This document shows positions 52,239-62,844 of a stretch of DNA of 64,000 bases, in pieces (position 1 is the stretch's first letter; each line of letters starts with the position of its first letter). A program made the translations under genes and the position numbers. The stretch comes from Yponomeuta sedellus (taxonomy: Eukaryota > Arthropoda > Insecta > Lepidoptera > Yponomeutidae), in the NCBI GenBank assembly GCA_934045075.1, contig OW203736.1, forward strand, positions 4,136,591 to 4,200,590, given 5' to 3'. A model generated the notes under the pieces. That model was not told the origin of the DNA and ran no database searches. It was given only the letters and a program-made list of their open reading frames with translations.

Positions 52239-52669
52239 CTAGATGATAGACCACCTTTTATCGTGCCCTGCATGCTCTTACACCTGCACTCAGAATGACC
52301 AACAGATAGTAAGTGATAAAACGGTCAGTGTCGCACATTTCTTCTTTAGTAAAGACTTTGATGAAAATGGTTTGGGCATCGACACGCTAAGATTTGTAAC
52401 TTAATCTTTAAACAGTGCCAAATATAAGTAAAGATCAAGAAACTAATTTCTTTCTTTACCTACTAAGAACATATTATTTTCATAATTACATTATTCTGGG
52501 CAATTATGAGAACGACGCATTCCAAGAAGTTTGTCTTTAATTGTCATTTTAACTGCAGCCTTTTTGTGTGACCGTTACCACAAAATGTGCTCTCATAATA
52601 ACTGTGTTGAAGTAATTGCAACGGGATAGATTTTCCTTTTTTTAAAACGTCTTAACATAAAACTGAACA

Positions 52670-53015
52670 TACCCTCACGCCTGTATCCCGGAGGGACTAA
52701 GACTAAGGACTGCCATTTGCCACGATCCTGACAAATCACCTCTGCTTAACCAACGTTCATTAGTCGTTGCATGCACGCACACCGGTTCCGGGTACTTTTT
52801 ATCTTCCCCTTTGCTAATTCATCCCCAATGGGGTCTAAGTATATACATCTAGGAATTCACATTCGCAATATATATTTGTTTCGTCAATCTTTCTTCCTTC
52901 ATCCTCTCCACATGTCCAAACCAACGCAACATTCCTTTCTCAATTCTAGTCTCTACGTCTTCTTTCAGTCCAAACGTTGTCTAATCAGACTATTGCGTAT
53001 CCTGTTCTTTTCATA
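52670..53015 (-). pseudogene. LINE-beta C-terminal coding remnant
   Basis: Across frames the minus strand reads ENRIRNSLIRQRLD, LELRKECCVGLDMW, NRCACMQRLMNVG and ICQDRGKWQSLV, in the order found at the C-terminus of endonuclease-RT LINE proteins. Several stops and frame shifts separate them. It is the longest LINE-beta copy here. Confidence 0.7.
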
Positions 53016-53193
53016 ATCGTTTTACGTTTCACTTACCCAAACTCGATGCGACTATAGAAATAATTTTAAACGGACGGAGGTCTTACCTGAAACAAAATAA
53101 GTACATTTCTGTAAGTTATCTTCAAAAATCGTTGGGATCGGATGGTGAATTTTCTTAATGACTATTATAAAAAAAAAATCCCAACAATTATGT

Positions 53194-53466
53194 TATGTGT
53201 CATCATGTAGGTACAGCGATATCATTCCGATGTAAAACCTAACTGCAAAGTAGGTACTCGGGGCTGCAAGTGATGCAAATTACTTAAGCCAGATGTCGCT
53301 GCCTGTACGTAACACAGAGAATATTGTAAAGAGGTTCGAAATTTCACTGATGCCAGTGAGTCGCCCATTAGCTCAGTTGGAAAGAGCGCTGGCACGGATA
53401 GCCAGAGGTCGCGGGTTCGAATCCCGGCATGGGTGGAATTTTTAGCCTCAAAATAGGTTTTTTAAG
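53194..53466 (+). mobile_element. tSINE-A, longest single unit
   Basis: Contains the whole leader (from ATCATGTAGGTACAGCGATA), tRNA body (A box 53369-53380, B box 53414-53424) and the TTTTTT terminus. Its first bases, GTGTC, resemble the end of a preceding unit (AGTGTAATCATG), as if cut from a multimer. TSD AATTATGT at 53186-53193 and 53467-53474. Confidence 0.88.
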
Positions 53467-53670
53467 AATTATGTAGATGCAGCTGATCTGATATTTCACA
53501 AGACGTGCGTTCCGATATGCGATTTTTTTCTTTTCCTTATTTTAATTCGGCATTTAGAGTGACTTGATTTGATAACTAATGATATTTCGTTTTACGATCT
53601 CGAAAATTCATCCGGGTGAAACAAAAAAAAAATGTGACTTTTTGAACCAAAACTTTCGTAAGCACAACAC

Positions 53671-53802
53671 ATTGTAGACTTTTAGTCCGGATCTACTTAC
53701 GGGTGTTGTAGATCCCGTAAGTAAGTAGATCTACAACAGGAGTGGTCGGACTCTTCCGATATAACAACTCCCGTAAGTAGATCCGGACTAAAAGTCTACA
53801 AT
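53671..53802. mobile_element. Nested-hairpin foldback
   Basis: 33-bp perfect arms start ATTGTAGACTTTTAGTCCGG (53671-53703 and 53770-53802). The loop holds a second inverted repeat, GTTGTAGATC...GATCTACAAC. No TSD was settled. Confidence 0.8.
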
Positions 53803-53804
53803 AT

Positions 53805-54685
53805 TGTGACGTTTTGTTCTTGCAAGAACTGATAGAGTTCAGAGCTATCTATCAAGAAACTGGGAAAAAAATAAAAAAAAACAACAATAATAAGAAAACT
53901 ACTCAGTAACAAAGAGGTCATAATTTAAATAAAGCTTTCAGCGATGCACTTGAAAAAAATAAAAAGGGAAAAGTTCCTATTAAAATTTAACACTGGCCGC
54001 TAGTACATTAGTAACTTTTAAAAAAAGCTAAACAGTCTTGCGGCCTTTACTTCGATACCAAAATAAAGAAAACTGCAGGTCTCCAAAAGTCTTCCAGCTC
54101 GTTCAAACCTAGGCTGTTACGGTACGAATCGCGTCGAATGGTGGCCTGTCGGTAAGTACAAACTTATGTGACCTCGTAGGCCACCGCAGACTTAAGTCCT
54201 TTAAACATACACGACTGCAAGGCTGAATGCACAAAGCTTCATTATAATTAAAAATAAAAAACACGGAAGCAATTAAAATTAAGAAGGCAGTTTCCCTTGC
54301 GCTGAAACGTTTTTCTTTTAATTTGGTTGAGACATTTTTTTAATAAGGTGCCATTATTTTTTCTTTATTTATTGACCGCATTTTAATTAGGTAGGATCCA
54401 ATCTAATATGAAATGAATAGATTCAGACATAATTTCGTACTATAGGCAGAATAAATACCCATCATGTTAAGTGATTTTGTTTCGTTTTTTTTTTATTTAT
54501 TAATTGAATTTTAAGTGTATTTAAAGTGTGAAAAAATAAATTGAATAATGAACTGTATGTGTCTTAACATAGATTTTAAACAACTGTTTTACTAATACTA
54601 TTGGACCTGAGTTGTCTGCATAAATAAATAAATTGTATAATTAATAAGGTTAGGTACGGTTTGAATATATGCTTTATTTTATACT
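53805..54685. other. Unassigned DNA
   Basis: Purine-rich to 54000, AT-rich after 54240. No family could be named. Confidence 0.3.
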
Positions 54686-54772
54686 TAAGATAAGATAAGA
54701 AAATTCTTTATTATACACCAAAGCACATATTATGAAACATGTAAAGATATAGAGTACAGTTGGTGGCTTACT
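54686..54772 (-). mobile_element. LINE-alpha 3' end
   Basis: TAAGATAAGATAAGAAAATTCTTTATTATACACC on the plus strand, followed by TACAGTTGGTGGC. It belongs to the ACATGTTT subtype of 5.7 kb. Confidence 0.7.
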
Positions 54773-54890
54773 TAATTTCGTTTTCTGTTAAAAATATTTG
54801 AGTTTTTCACTAAGTAAATACTTAAGCAACGTTTTGTCACGCCCTTTTCTGAGAAATTCGAAGAGACAGCACTATTACATTTAACATTTT

Positions 54891-55285
54891 AATTACACAT
54901 TTACACACAAGCACATGAATTGCTTCTGGCCCCACACTACAGTCTATTTATTCTTACTTGTGCAATTTAGTAAACAAGATTCTACCCTTAAACTGTGACT
55001 TTTTAGTCCAAAACTGCCATATTTCCATAAATGAAGTAACCTGGAACACTCTTTTAGATAACACGCTGCCAATTTTATAAACATAGTTCATGATAGTTCA
55101 TGAATTTGCGAGAAAATGTCTAGTTTAGGCATCTAATCTCAATTTTAAGGTTATAATCTTGTTTACTAAATTGGACAAGTAAGAATAAATAGACTGTAGG
55201 ATACCCTGTGTCGTAGGAACCAGAAACAACAACGTCACAAACATGTAAACATCCAAGACCTGGGCTTTTTTTTGTCCCCAGCCGG
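54891..55285 (-). mobile_element. E-SINE split by a MITE
   Basis: ACATGAATTGCTTCTGGCCC (left) and GGATACCCTGTGTCGTAGGA (right) are adjacent in other E-SINEs and here are separated by 54940-55196. Confidence 0.88.
54940..55196. mobile_element. 257-bp MITE, TA target, CAGT ends
   Basis: Arms of about 50 bp start CAGTCTATTTATTCTTACTT and match with about three differences. TA lies at 54938-54939 and 55197-55198. It has no coding capacity. The CAGT terminus and TA target fit Tc1/mariner transposases. Confidence 0.9.
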
Positions 55286-55416
55286 TTATAGTTAACTATT
55301 TACTTTTAACTAAATTTTCAATTTAGAAACTGGCAAAAAGGAAGAAACATTCACACAGGACATAAGTTAACGTTAAAGAGTAGGTAGATAAAAATAACAT
55401 AACAATCCTATTTAGT

Positions 55417-55590
55417 AACACTTACGTACAGACACATACATTACTTCTTGGATACCCTCTGTCGTGTGAACCAGAAACAGCGACATCACAAACATGTAAA
55501 CATCCAAGACCTGGGGTTTTTTAGTCCCCGCCCCCCCGTCTCCGCTTGTACGGTAGGCAGATGCGATACCGCTGCGCCACAGAGGCCGCC
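55417..55590 (-). mobile_element. E-SINE with tRNA head
   Basis: Tail, CATGTAAACATCCAAGACCT and a tRNA head ending GCTGCGCCACAGAGGC on the plus strand. Part of the GTGTGGGG tail is deleted, as is the B-box region. Confidence 0.82.
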
Positions 55591-55889
55591 CTATACATTT
55601 AATTACGTCCAGCAATTTCCAATAAAACACCTTTTCCAGAGCTGCAGTTTAATAATAATGAAACACATCAATACCTCGGTGAATTAGTCATTGGAAACGA
55701 TGTGCGGACATCCGAATGGGGTAATTACCCCCACTAATGACAAACAAAACGGCTCGTCGATATTGGAATTCTAACTTGAGCAAGGCGACTTATTTGAAGA
55801 ATTGAGTGAATTGTGTGCTTGATGACAGTAGTTGAAGACAGCGTCGGACTGGCTTAGAGATAGGTAGGTAGATAGAGAATAATAACAGA

Positions 55890-56050
55890 ACATAACATTT
55901 ACATACAGGCACACACATTGCTTCTGACTCCACACTATGATACCCTGTGTCGTGTTAACTAGAAACAACGACATCACAAACATGTAAACATCCAAGACCT
56001 GGGGATTTGTTTTGTCCCTAGCCGGGGGTCAAACCCGGGACGTCGTAAAT
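55890..56050 (-). mobile_element. E-SINE, 5'-truncated
   Basis: TTTACATACAGGCACACACA to GGGGTCAAACCCGGGACGTC. Third E-SINE in 1.2 kb, all in the same orientation. Confidence 0.82.
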
Positions 56051-56076
56051 ACGTCGTTGTTGTACATTCGATATTC

Positions 56077-56545
56077 GATTCCAACCCTTGTATGTCCCCA
56101 CTGCTGGGCATGGGTCGCTTCCTGCATCGTATACCTGTAATGTATACGCTTCTATAATAAAATCCCTGAAGATAATATTAAGCTTGCCTGAATCGCGGTT
56201 CAAAGAATATGTTAAGCACACTTTGTGCCAAAAGGGCTACTATAACATACCTAAAGGATTATTTAGATGACATTGAGGTCTGGAATTAAAGCCAGTACAA
56301 TGTATGAGTTCTACGTTTATAATAATTATGTAAAGTATGTTAATTAAGGACTTTTGAAAAGACTAAGTTAGGAGTTTTTTTTGTCCATTTTTCTCCTAAA
56401 TGATCTAGATTTTGAAATTGACACCTAGTCTGAATTGTAACGTTCATTAAGCCGCAGTTTCTGTGCTACTTTGAATAAAACGTTTTCATTTCATATCGCA
56501 GGTAGGTTAGGCCATACTCCACCACGGGGGCCAAGCCCGGGTTGG
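56077..56545 (-). mobile_element. 5S-SINE split by LINE-gamma
   Basis: CAACCCTTGTATGTCCCCAC to CTTCCTGCATCG (56077-56128) continues at GCAGGTAGGTTAGGCCATAC (56497-56545), which is uninterrupted in other copies. Confidence 0.85.
56129..56496 (+). mobile_element. LINE-gamma 3' end inserted in 5S-SINE
   Basis: About 360 bp: a coding end with LPESRFKEYVKHTLCQKGYY (about 56185-56250), a ~200-bp untranslated region and AATAAAACG before the junction. ATCG borders both sides. The class is CR1/jockey-like by the FYNK...RFK...YY.I pattern. Confidence 0.75.
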
Positions 56546-57070
56546 TGGTGATATAAAAAATATTGCACATAAAAAATGAGATTACACAGACATTAAGTTG
56601 TTTGTGATTTGTGATTTCACTGGACGCTGTATAAATCATCTCATTAAGTAGATGCAAAAAAGGCCAATATTATTATTATTAAGTTGTTTGTATAGTGGAG
56701 TAGAATACCCTCCCCCCCTATCTTAGTACGGAAATGATATTAGCGATTTCAAAATTGGTCTCACTTCAAAAGTGATTTGTATTGACGAGAATAACCTACC
56801 TACTTAAGTCGCACTGAACCTTTATGCATTCCGTTGTATAATGAGAGCCCTTGTTCTTTTGTGCCACAGAATAGAGATATAAACGCAACAGACACGATAC
56901 TTCCTAGAAGAGGGGCGAGGAATAAAGCGATCGCGTTTCGCAAGAAGAGATACTCGGAACAACGTTACGACTGTAAGACTGCTGGTGCATTCCTATTGAC
57001 TCCTACTTGAATGGTTTTGAGATTAATGGGCGGCCTGGAGCTTACGTGCTAGTGCCATCACATAAAATAT
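56546..57070. other. Unassigned DNA
   Basis: Includes CCTCCCCCCCTATCTTAGTA at 56710. No element was recognised. Confidence 0.3.
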
Positions 57071-57078
57071 ATATTTTA

Positions 57079-57330
57079 ATAACCTACTTAGAGGCTAAAA
57101 CTCCCACCCATGCCGGGTTTCGGACCCGCGACCTCTGGCTATCCGTGCTCTTCCAACTGAGCTAATGGGCGACGCACCGGCATCAGTGAAATTTCAAACC
57201 TTTATGATACTTTCTGTATTATGCGCATGCAGCAACGCGGGTTCGAATTCCGGCATGGATGGAATTTTTAGCCTCTAAATAGGTTTATAAAATTGTCCTT
57301 AACACGGGTTAGTGCATTAAAAAGAATATA
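57079..57330. mobile_element. tSINE-A foldback pair
   Basis: A long minus-strand copy (to the leader at about 57225) faces a plus-strand copy that starts in the T-arm and ends in the long tail. The flanks AATATATATTTTAATA and AATATAATAGAAAATC do not give a clear TSD. Confidence 0.75.
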
Positions 57331-57354
57331 ATAGAAAATCTATGTTATTGTTTT

Positions 57355-57579
57355 CAAAGACAGAGAGTATAGGCTTAATCGCCACACGTGCCCACAAAAT
57401 GGCATTTTCAAGCACTGAAGTAGTAGAACACCTCAGATACCCAGGTTTCCTCACGATGTTTTCCTTCACAGTTAGCTAATGGTATTGCTTCAGCATCTTG
57501 ACAAATGTACATAGCTTAGAAAACGAAGTCATTGGTAAATGCCAGGATTCAAACCTAAGACCTCCCAATTGAAAAGCCG
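57355..57579 (-). mobile_element. D-SINE, tail missing
   Basis: Minus-strand head (complement of GGATTCAAACCTAAGACCTC), ATGTACATTTGTCAAGATG and core GAAGGAAAACATCGTGAGGA. It stops in the GAGAGT segment before the tail. Confidence 0.7.
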
Positions 57580-57640
57580 AAAAACAAATCTGGAAAACAA
57601 TTTTTTATTAATATCTTTATATCAGACTGGACACCCAGTC

Positions 57641-57993
57641 ATCACAACCCATTATGTCCCCAACGAGGAGCTCGGGGTCTCTTCCATGAGGAAGGTATAG
57701 GCCATACTCCAAAACGGGGGCCAAGCCTGGATTGGTGGTGGCTTGCAAGACTAGTGGCCGGTTTTAATGCCAGAGGTTTTCAGCCGCCCTAAGGCCTCTG
57801 AATTAGATGACTGCCATCTATCGACGGCAGCCGGCAACAGCTGCTTAACGTGCCTTGCAAAGCACGGAACCGCTCGGAAAAATGCCACTAGCGTTAGTCA
57901 TAGACGGTTTACCCATGCATGCACTGAACGCGCCCTGTGTTGCTTAACCTTCGTGATCGTTTAAGATCACTCAGGGAGCCGGGGCTGCGAGCG
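57641..57993 (-). mobile_element. 5S-SINE, diverged subtype
   Basis: Body as in other copies but diverged. The head ends GGGAGCCGGGGCTGCGAGCG instead of GGTTCGGCTAGGCCACGAGC. The same head variant is found at 2818-2907. Confidence 0.82.
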
Positions 57994-58219
57994 ATTCACA
58001 ATCGGCAATCATTTAGGAAGTGGCCGCTCCCGAGTAGACAGAGCGGATATCTACAACTTTATTATTCCAATAACAATCCGTAATGAGTGCCCGGGCGCAT
58101 GCGTAAACATCGTCTTCGTGCGTTTGAATGATGCCTGTGTAAACTGTGTCTATGCTCTATGCACGATGGACTCTAGGGTTGGCACAAAAATTCAGAGTAC
58201 CTACCTATAGTCGTTATCG

Positions 58220-58580
58220 TTATCAACCCTTGTATGTCCCCACTGCAGGGGCACGGGACTCTTCCTGCATCGCAGGAAGGTTAAGCCTTACTCCACCACG
58301 GGGGCCAAGTCCGGATTTGGTGCAGGATAGTAAGACAGTGGCGGGCCTTACTGTCAGAAGTTATCAAGCCGCCCATAAGGCCTCTGACATGGCTTAACGA
58401 CTGCCATTATATGACAGCCGGCACCAACGGCTTAGCGTGCCTAGCGAAGCACGGAAGCGCTCGGAAAAATGCCACTAGCGGTAGTCACGGGACGCTCACC
58501 CATCCCGTACCTGACCGCGCCTGTTGTTGCTTAACCAAGTGATTGATTCCAATCACTCGGTCTGCCTTGGCCACGAGCGC
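58220..58580 (-). mobile_element. 5S-SINE, full length
   Basis: Every segment is present. The complement of GGATGGGTGAGCGTCCCGTG marks the C-box and TTAAGCAACAACAGGCGCGG the A-box side. It is suited as the reference copy of the common subtype. Confidence 0.92.
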
Positions 58581-58749
58581 TTCTACCTGCAGCTGTAAAC
58601 CTGCATACCTACGCAGTACCTATAGTAAAATTTCTATATTCGAAAAAACGGTTTAACTCCACTGTAACTTTTATGACGGACAAAAGTTGAAAATTGCTAA
58701 ATAATATCTTCTGGTTTATTACTTTTTTATACAGACAAATTTAATTGTA

Positions 58750-59239
58750 TTAAAATGTGAAAATTACTTTGCTACTTGCTTTTGTGAGCCTGAGGATGCC
58801 TCGTGTTAGAGGCGAAACGCGACGCGTATTTTCTCACACAAGTATTGGTTTAAAAACCTATTTAGAGGCTAAAAATTTCACCCATGCCGGGATTCGAACC
58901 CGCAACCTCTGGCTATCCGTGCCAGCGCTCTACCAATTGAGCCAATGGGCGACTCACGGCATCAGTGAAATTTCGAACCTCTTTACACTATTCTCTGTAT
59001 TACGTACAGGCAGCGACATCTGACTTAAGCAAATTGCATTACTTACAGCCCCGACTACCTACTTTGCCGTTAGGTTTAACATCGGAACGATATCACTGTA
59101 CCAAGTACAAGTTTTAATGTACAAGTATATTGGTGTCGGTGGTGGTGTGTTCATGTCTTGCTTGAAAAGTGGAAGGGAGAGCGGTTTATTAACTAACCGC
59201 ATGGTGGCGGAATTTAGCAAAGTAATTTTCACATTTTAA
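58750..59239 (+). mobile_element. Foldback with hammerhead-like core, copy 2
   Basis: Perfect 25-bp ends, TTAAAATGTGAAAATTAC... at 58750-58774 and 59215-59239. Near the left end: GTGAG (58784-58788), CTGAGGA (58790-58796), GCCTC/GAGGC stem (58798-58802 and 58809-58813), GAAAC (58814-58818), ACGC/GCGT stem (58817-58820 and 58824-58827), CTCAC (58833-58837). This is the element order of a type I hammerhead. Imperfections: an extra T after CTGAGGA and unpaired bases beside the core. It is interrupted by tSINE-A. Confidence 0.65.
58850..59102 (-). mobile_element. tSINE-A inside the hammerhead-like element
   Basis: A nearly whole unit from GGTACAGTGATATCGTTCCG to the T-run end, on the minus strand. 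ACAAGTATTGG before it and ACAAGTATATTGG after it mark the duplication. Confidence 0.88.
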
Positions 59240-59767
59240 TGCTACTAAGGATTTTCACAAAGTATTGTACAATTTTATTATTACTATTATCATTATAATA
59301 CTTTATTCCACACAAAATATTTACCATGACAAATTGTGTACAAACACGTTATTTCTTATGTATTGTCCTGTTAAAAAGACGAGCTAATTTATTGTTCATA
59401 AAAATTTTCACAGCCCTACGTCGCAGCGGTCAACATCAAAGCGCGCACCTCCCGTTTACACCGTAAAAGTGACGTAGAACAGTGCACTCGACAATGTTTA
59501 CATTGTCACCGTACTGACCTGCCACTTCAGTGTAACTCCCATAGCTTTGCCGACCCCGTGGACCTTGTGTCACTGGGAAAAGGGTTGATAGTGGCGTGAC
59601 AAGTGAAAGATTATAGGGTTGTCGGTTTTATTGCATGTTTTTACAACTATATGGCCGTTAAGAATAGAGATGAATTTCAGCGGATGGTTTTATTGTTTTG
59701 GGAACCGGAAGTGCTTGGGAGTTCATTGATGATTATGTATGACAGTGGAAGCTGATAGGTACGAAGA

Positions 59768-59971
59768 ATGGTAGGTGATTATTATTTTAGTTTTGAAAAG
59801 GTAAAGTGGAGCAAAATTGTAAGAGGCTGGTATCCCAGATATGGCATAAGAGCCAGGGGTAGGCAGTGTAAAAGATGGGAAGATGAAATCAAGCAACAGC
59901 AGATCCTAACTGGAGAAGAGTTGCACAGGATAGGAAACAGAGGAAATAATTGGAGAAGGAAAATAGCATAA
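59768..59971 (+). pseudogene. LINE reverse transcriptase C-terminal fragment
   Basis: 67-codon frame: VKWSKIVRGWYPRYGIRARG, then RQCKRWEDEIKQ. The RGRQ..RWEDDI pattern is typical of the C-terminus of RTE-like proteins (compare GRPPTRWDDDLR at 36.97 kb). It ends WRRKIA and lacks the QQW end. It is isolated from any RT core. Confidence 0.65.
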
Positions 59972-59999
59972 TAGAGAATAAATTTAAATTAAAAAAAGC

Positions 60000-60140
60000 A
60001 ATTTGTATTTTACGTGTTGCGTGCATGCAACGACTTATGATCGTTAATGAAGCGAAAGCGATCTGTTGGATCGAGGCAAATGGAAGTTCTTGGTCTCTGT
60101 ATACCCCTCTGGGACACAGGTGTGAGGTTATGTTATGTTA
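60000..60140 (+). mobile_element. LINE-beta 3' end
   Basis: CGTGCATGCAACGACTTATG, GAAGCGAAAGCGATCTG, then CCCCTCTGGGACACAGGTGT and GAGGTTATGTTATG. It follows the previous LINE fragment by 29 bp. Confidence 0.7.
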
Positions 60141-60351
60141 ATTTGGATTTGAAGAGAGTTGAATTGACAAATACAGGGTAGGAGGCTCACTTCTGCTGGA
60201 CCGTTGATTTGAGACAGATGGCTGGTGGCCGCTGAATGAGGATGGCCATGGACAGACTGAAGTGCCAGGATGCCCTAATGACGCCTATGCCCAACATTGG
60301 AAGCTTTTGGGTCGACGGATTTATTCCGTCTACATCGAAATAACAACCAAA

Positions 60352-60453
60352 AGTCTATATCGACCCTTGTAAGTCCCCACTACTGGTCATTATCGACTGA
60401 CATTACATGACAGCCGGCACAAATGGCTGAAAGTGCCTTGCAACACACGGAAG
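60352..60453 (-). mobile_element. 5S-SINE, large internal deletion
   Basis: TATCGACCCTTGTAAGTCCC jumps to CTGACATTACATGACAGCCG, losing about 170 bp, and ends in GCAACACACGGAAGCC. Confidence 0.75.
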
Positions 60454-60829
60454 CCAAAAGTAATGTTGCGAAAACCCTTCTTCAAGTTTTAGGACAAAAG
60501 CCGCAATATTTACTTTATTACGCCCAAACTCTTTAATTGGTACAGAAACCAATAAATCAGCCGCGAAAATCCCGCGTGTACAATAAAAGTTAATTTATCG
60601 CCCGTTACAGGGAAAACAATCCACTTCGGTGGGATCTTTTTTTCTTAAAATAAAAGCTCTTTCACATGAAGCGAGTGCTCCGCCGACTCCGAGGAGAGGC
60701 GAAATGGCTCCGTGGTAAATGGCAAATTTATTTTTTTTATACAATAAAACCGTGCGTTGAGTACGAAATTGTCTTAAAAAGTAAACTATATACTTTAACA
60801 ACATTACTTAGATTTGAGAGTCTTTCTTT

Positions 60830-60872
60830 TTTCTGGTTGTGCAATAAAGTGTTCTCTATCCATCTAACTACA
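60830..60872 (+). mobile_element. LINE 3' terminus, GATA-type
   Basis: GGTTGTGCAATAAAGTGTTC then TCTATCCATCTAAC. Confidence 0.45.
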
Positions 60873-61035
60873 TACAATTGCACTGAATAATTATATCAAA
60901 ATGTCGAAAATTAAAATAATAAAATAACAAACAAAATAAGATAAGATAAAAAAATATGAAAATAAGAAAATAAGAACTAAAATTTTTATAGGCGCTGCAC
61001 ATTCTTAACTTATTCTCCTCCGACAAAAAAATCAA

Positions 61036-61188
61036 CGTAATACAGAAAATATTGTAAAGAGGTTCGAAATTTCACTGATGCCGTGAGTCGCCCATTGGCT
61101 CAATTGGTAGAGCGCTGGTACGGATAGCCAGAGGTTGCGGGTTCGAATCCCAGCATGGGTGAAATTTTGAGCCTCTAAATAGGTTTTT
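61036..61188 (+). mobile_element. tSINE-A with TTTTT terminus, 11-bp TSD
   Basis: Leader from CGTAATACAGAAAATATTG, A box 61096-61107, B box 61140-61150, end GGTTTTTA. TSD AAAAAAATCAA at 61025-61035 and 61189-61199. Confidence 0.9.
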
Positions 61189-61376
61189 AAAAAAATCAAG
61201 TTAGTGATTCCGGAATTAAGATCATAAACAACAACATATGCGACAAGCACTTAAAAATGGCTATGGCTAGGAAAGTTTTTGGAAGGCCTCGTTTTGTACA
61301 TTTTGCTGTCCATTTTTTATCATCGCCTGAATCAGAATTAAATATGTGACAATATAGTCACAACTCTTTACTTAAT

Positions 61377-61523
61377 TTTAAAAACCTATTTAGAGGCTAA
61401 AAATTTCGCCCATGCAGTAACTCAAACCCGCGACCTCTGGCTAACCTTACCAGGTACGATTATGCTAAATAGGTTTTTAAAATTGTCCTCAGCACTGGTT
61501 AGTTGAACAAAACGAATATATAA
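61377..61523. mobile_element. tSINE-A foldback, shortened
   Basis: Inverted tRNA 3' half to about 61455, then plus-strand CTAAATAGGTTTTTAAAATT and tail. TSD TCTTTACTTAAT / TCTTTAATTAAT at 61365-61376 and 61524-61535. Confidence 0.8.
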
Positions 61524-61556
61524 TCTTTAATTAATATCACAACTTAATATCACTAT

Positions 61557-61632
61557 TAAAGCACAACGTGGCGCTCTTTAGGGGAGGGCTATGTCTAGCA
61601 GTGGACTAGTATAGCCTGACGACGTCGACGAC
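61557..61632 (+). mobile_element. C-SINE 3' end, GAC subtype
   Basis: AAGCACAACGTGGCGCTCTT through GTATAGCCTGACGACGTCGA. Confidence 0.8.
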
Positions 61633-61639
61633 TTAATAT

Positions 61640-62770
61640 CATACTCTAATATATCAGGTACCAATGTAGTAAGATCATCATAAGTGATTGTGTTGTGCAA
61701 CTCTCGCGTAAAAAACTGGCCCCGTCTGAATGGGCCTTTATTTTCATTTTGTTTATTTAACTTTCCCAATGCATCTTGCGGTTATTGTATGGAGCTGGGA
61801 GGCGGATTAGTGAGGTCGTAATTTGCGAGAAGAATTCGGGAAAAGTACCGAGATTTGTCAGTTGGGATCTTGTAAAAAATTACAAGTGCTTGTTATTGTT
61901 TTTATTGAAACTGAGATTTATGACTGTTTGTCTGAATATTATTGTGTGGCCGCAACGAAGTGTCGTGATTAAGTTTCTTATTGATAGATAATAAAAGTTT
62001 TTTTTCGTACAAAGTTTAGAAAAAGCGATCTCAGAGTTTACAAAATCTTTATAGTAGGTCGTAAGCAGCAAATCAAAGAATTTAACAATACCAAATATAA
62101 CTTTTGGTGATCAAACAAATAAATAAAGCGTTCTGTAGCGCATTCACCTAGCTTAAATACGCTTTAAAATTATTACAAAAATGTAAAAACTCATCCATAA
62201 CTGGCAGCCAAAATTTACACAGAAGGCGTGAAGACCGAAAAAAGAAAAAGTTCGAAATTCGAATGCATCACAATAATGCGCGGAACGTGATCTCTCGCGA
62301 GCACGCGGGATGAGCGTTTATAAAGTTTGACGTGAGCGGTAGTACAGAATGGATGTTCCAGAAAGACGGATTCATCTACTTCCTAAGCCTTTAACACTGG
62401 TAATTAAATAAACGGAATGGACCACAATTTTCTTCACGCTTCTAAAATAACGCCATCTTAATGTGCGAGCGAGAGGAAAATAGTCATTGAATAAAAAAAT
62501 CCTTGCCTTTTTGTGTCCCACTTAACAAAGGCCTTTCCTCGTGTTTCCATCTCTTCCTATCTCAACTTAATATTAATAATAAATTTATGGTGTACTTAAC
62601 AATCGCGATTAGACATGTTCAATATAAAATCAATAAGTAATAAAAGCAATAAGTGCTTATCCAGTCAATTTTTTACAAATCAGTCGCAAAAATGAATCAT
62701 TCAGATGAACCTTACCTAGTGGAACCCTGCTCTATTTACTCCAAATAATCTGCACGTCAATATGGAAAAG
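61640..62770. other. Unassigned DNA
   Basis: GATCTCTCGCGAGCACGCGG (62290) lies in an otherwise AT-rich stretch. Frames of about 63-71 codons overlap on both strands. Confidence 0.3.
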
Positions 62771-62772
62771 AA

Positions 62773-62842
62773 AATTAATAAATCCTATTCAACAATTGAT
62801 AGCTTAGCATGCTATCAATTGTTAAATAGAATTTATTAATTT
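62773..62842. repeat. Hairpin, ~32-bp arms
   Basis: AATTAATAAATCCTATTCAA...GATAGC pairs with GCTATC...AATAGAATTTATTAATT around TTAGCAT, with two mismatches. Confidence 0.8.
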
Positions 62843-62844
62843 CA

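Noticed and set aside
59768..60141. One continuous LINE ORF
   Set aside because: The first frame ends WRRKIA with a stop, and the following sequence is the separate LINE-beta 3' end in another frame with its own family signature.
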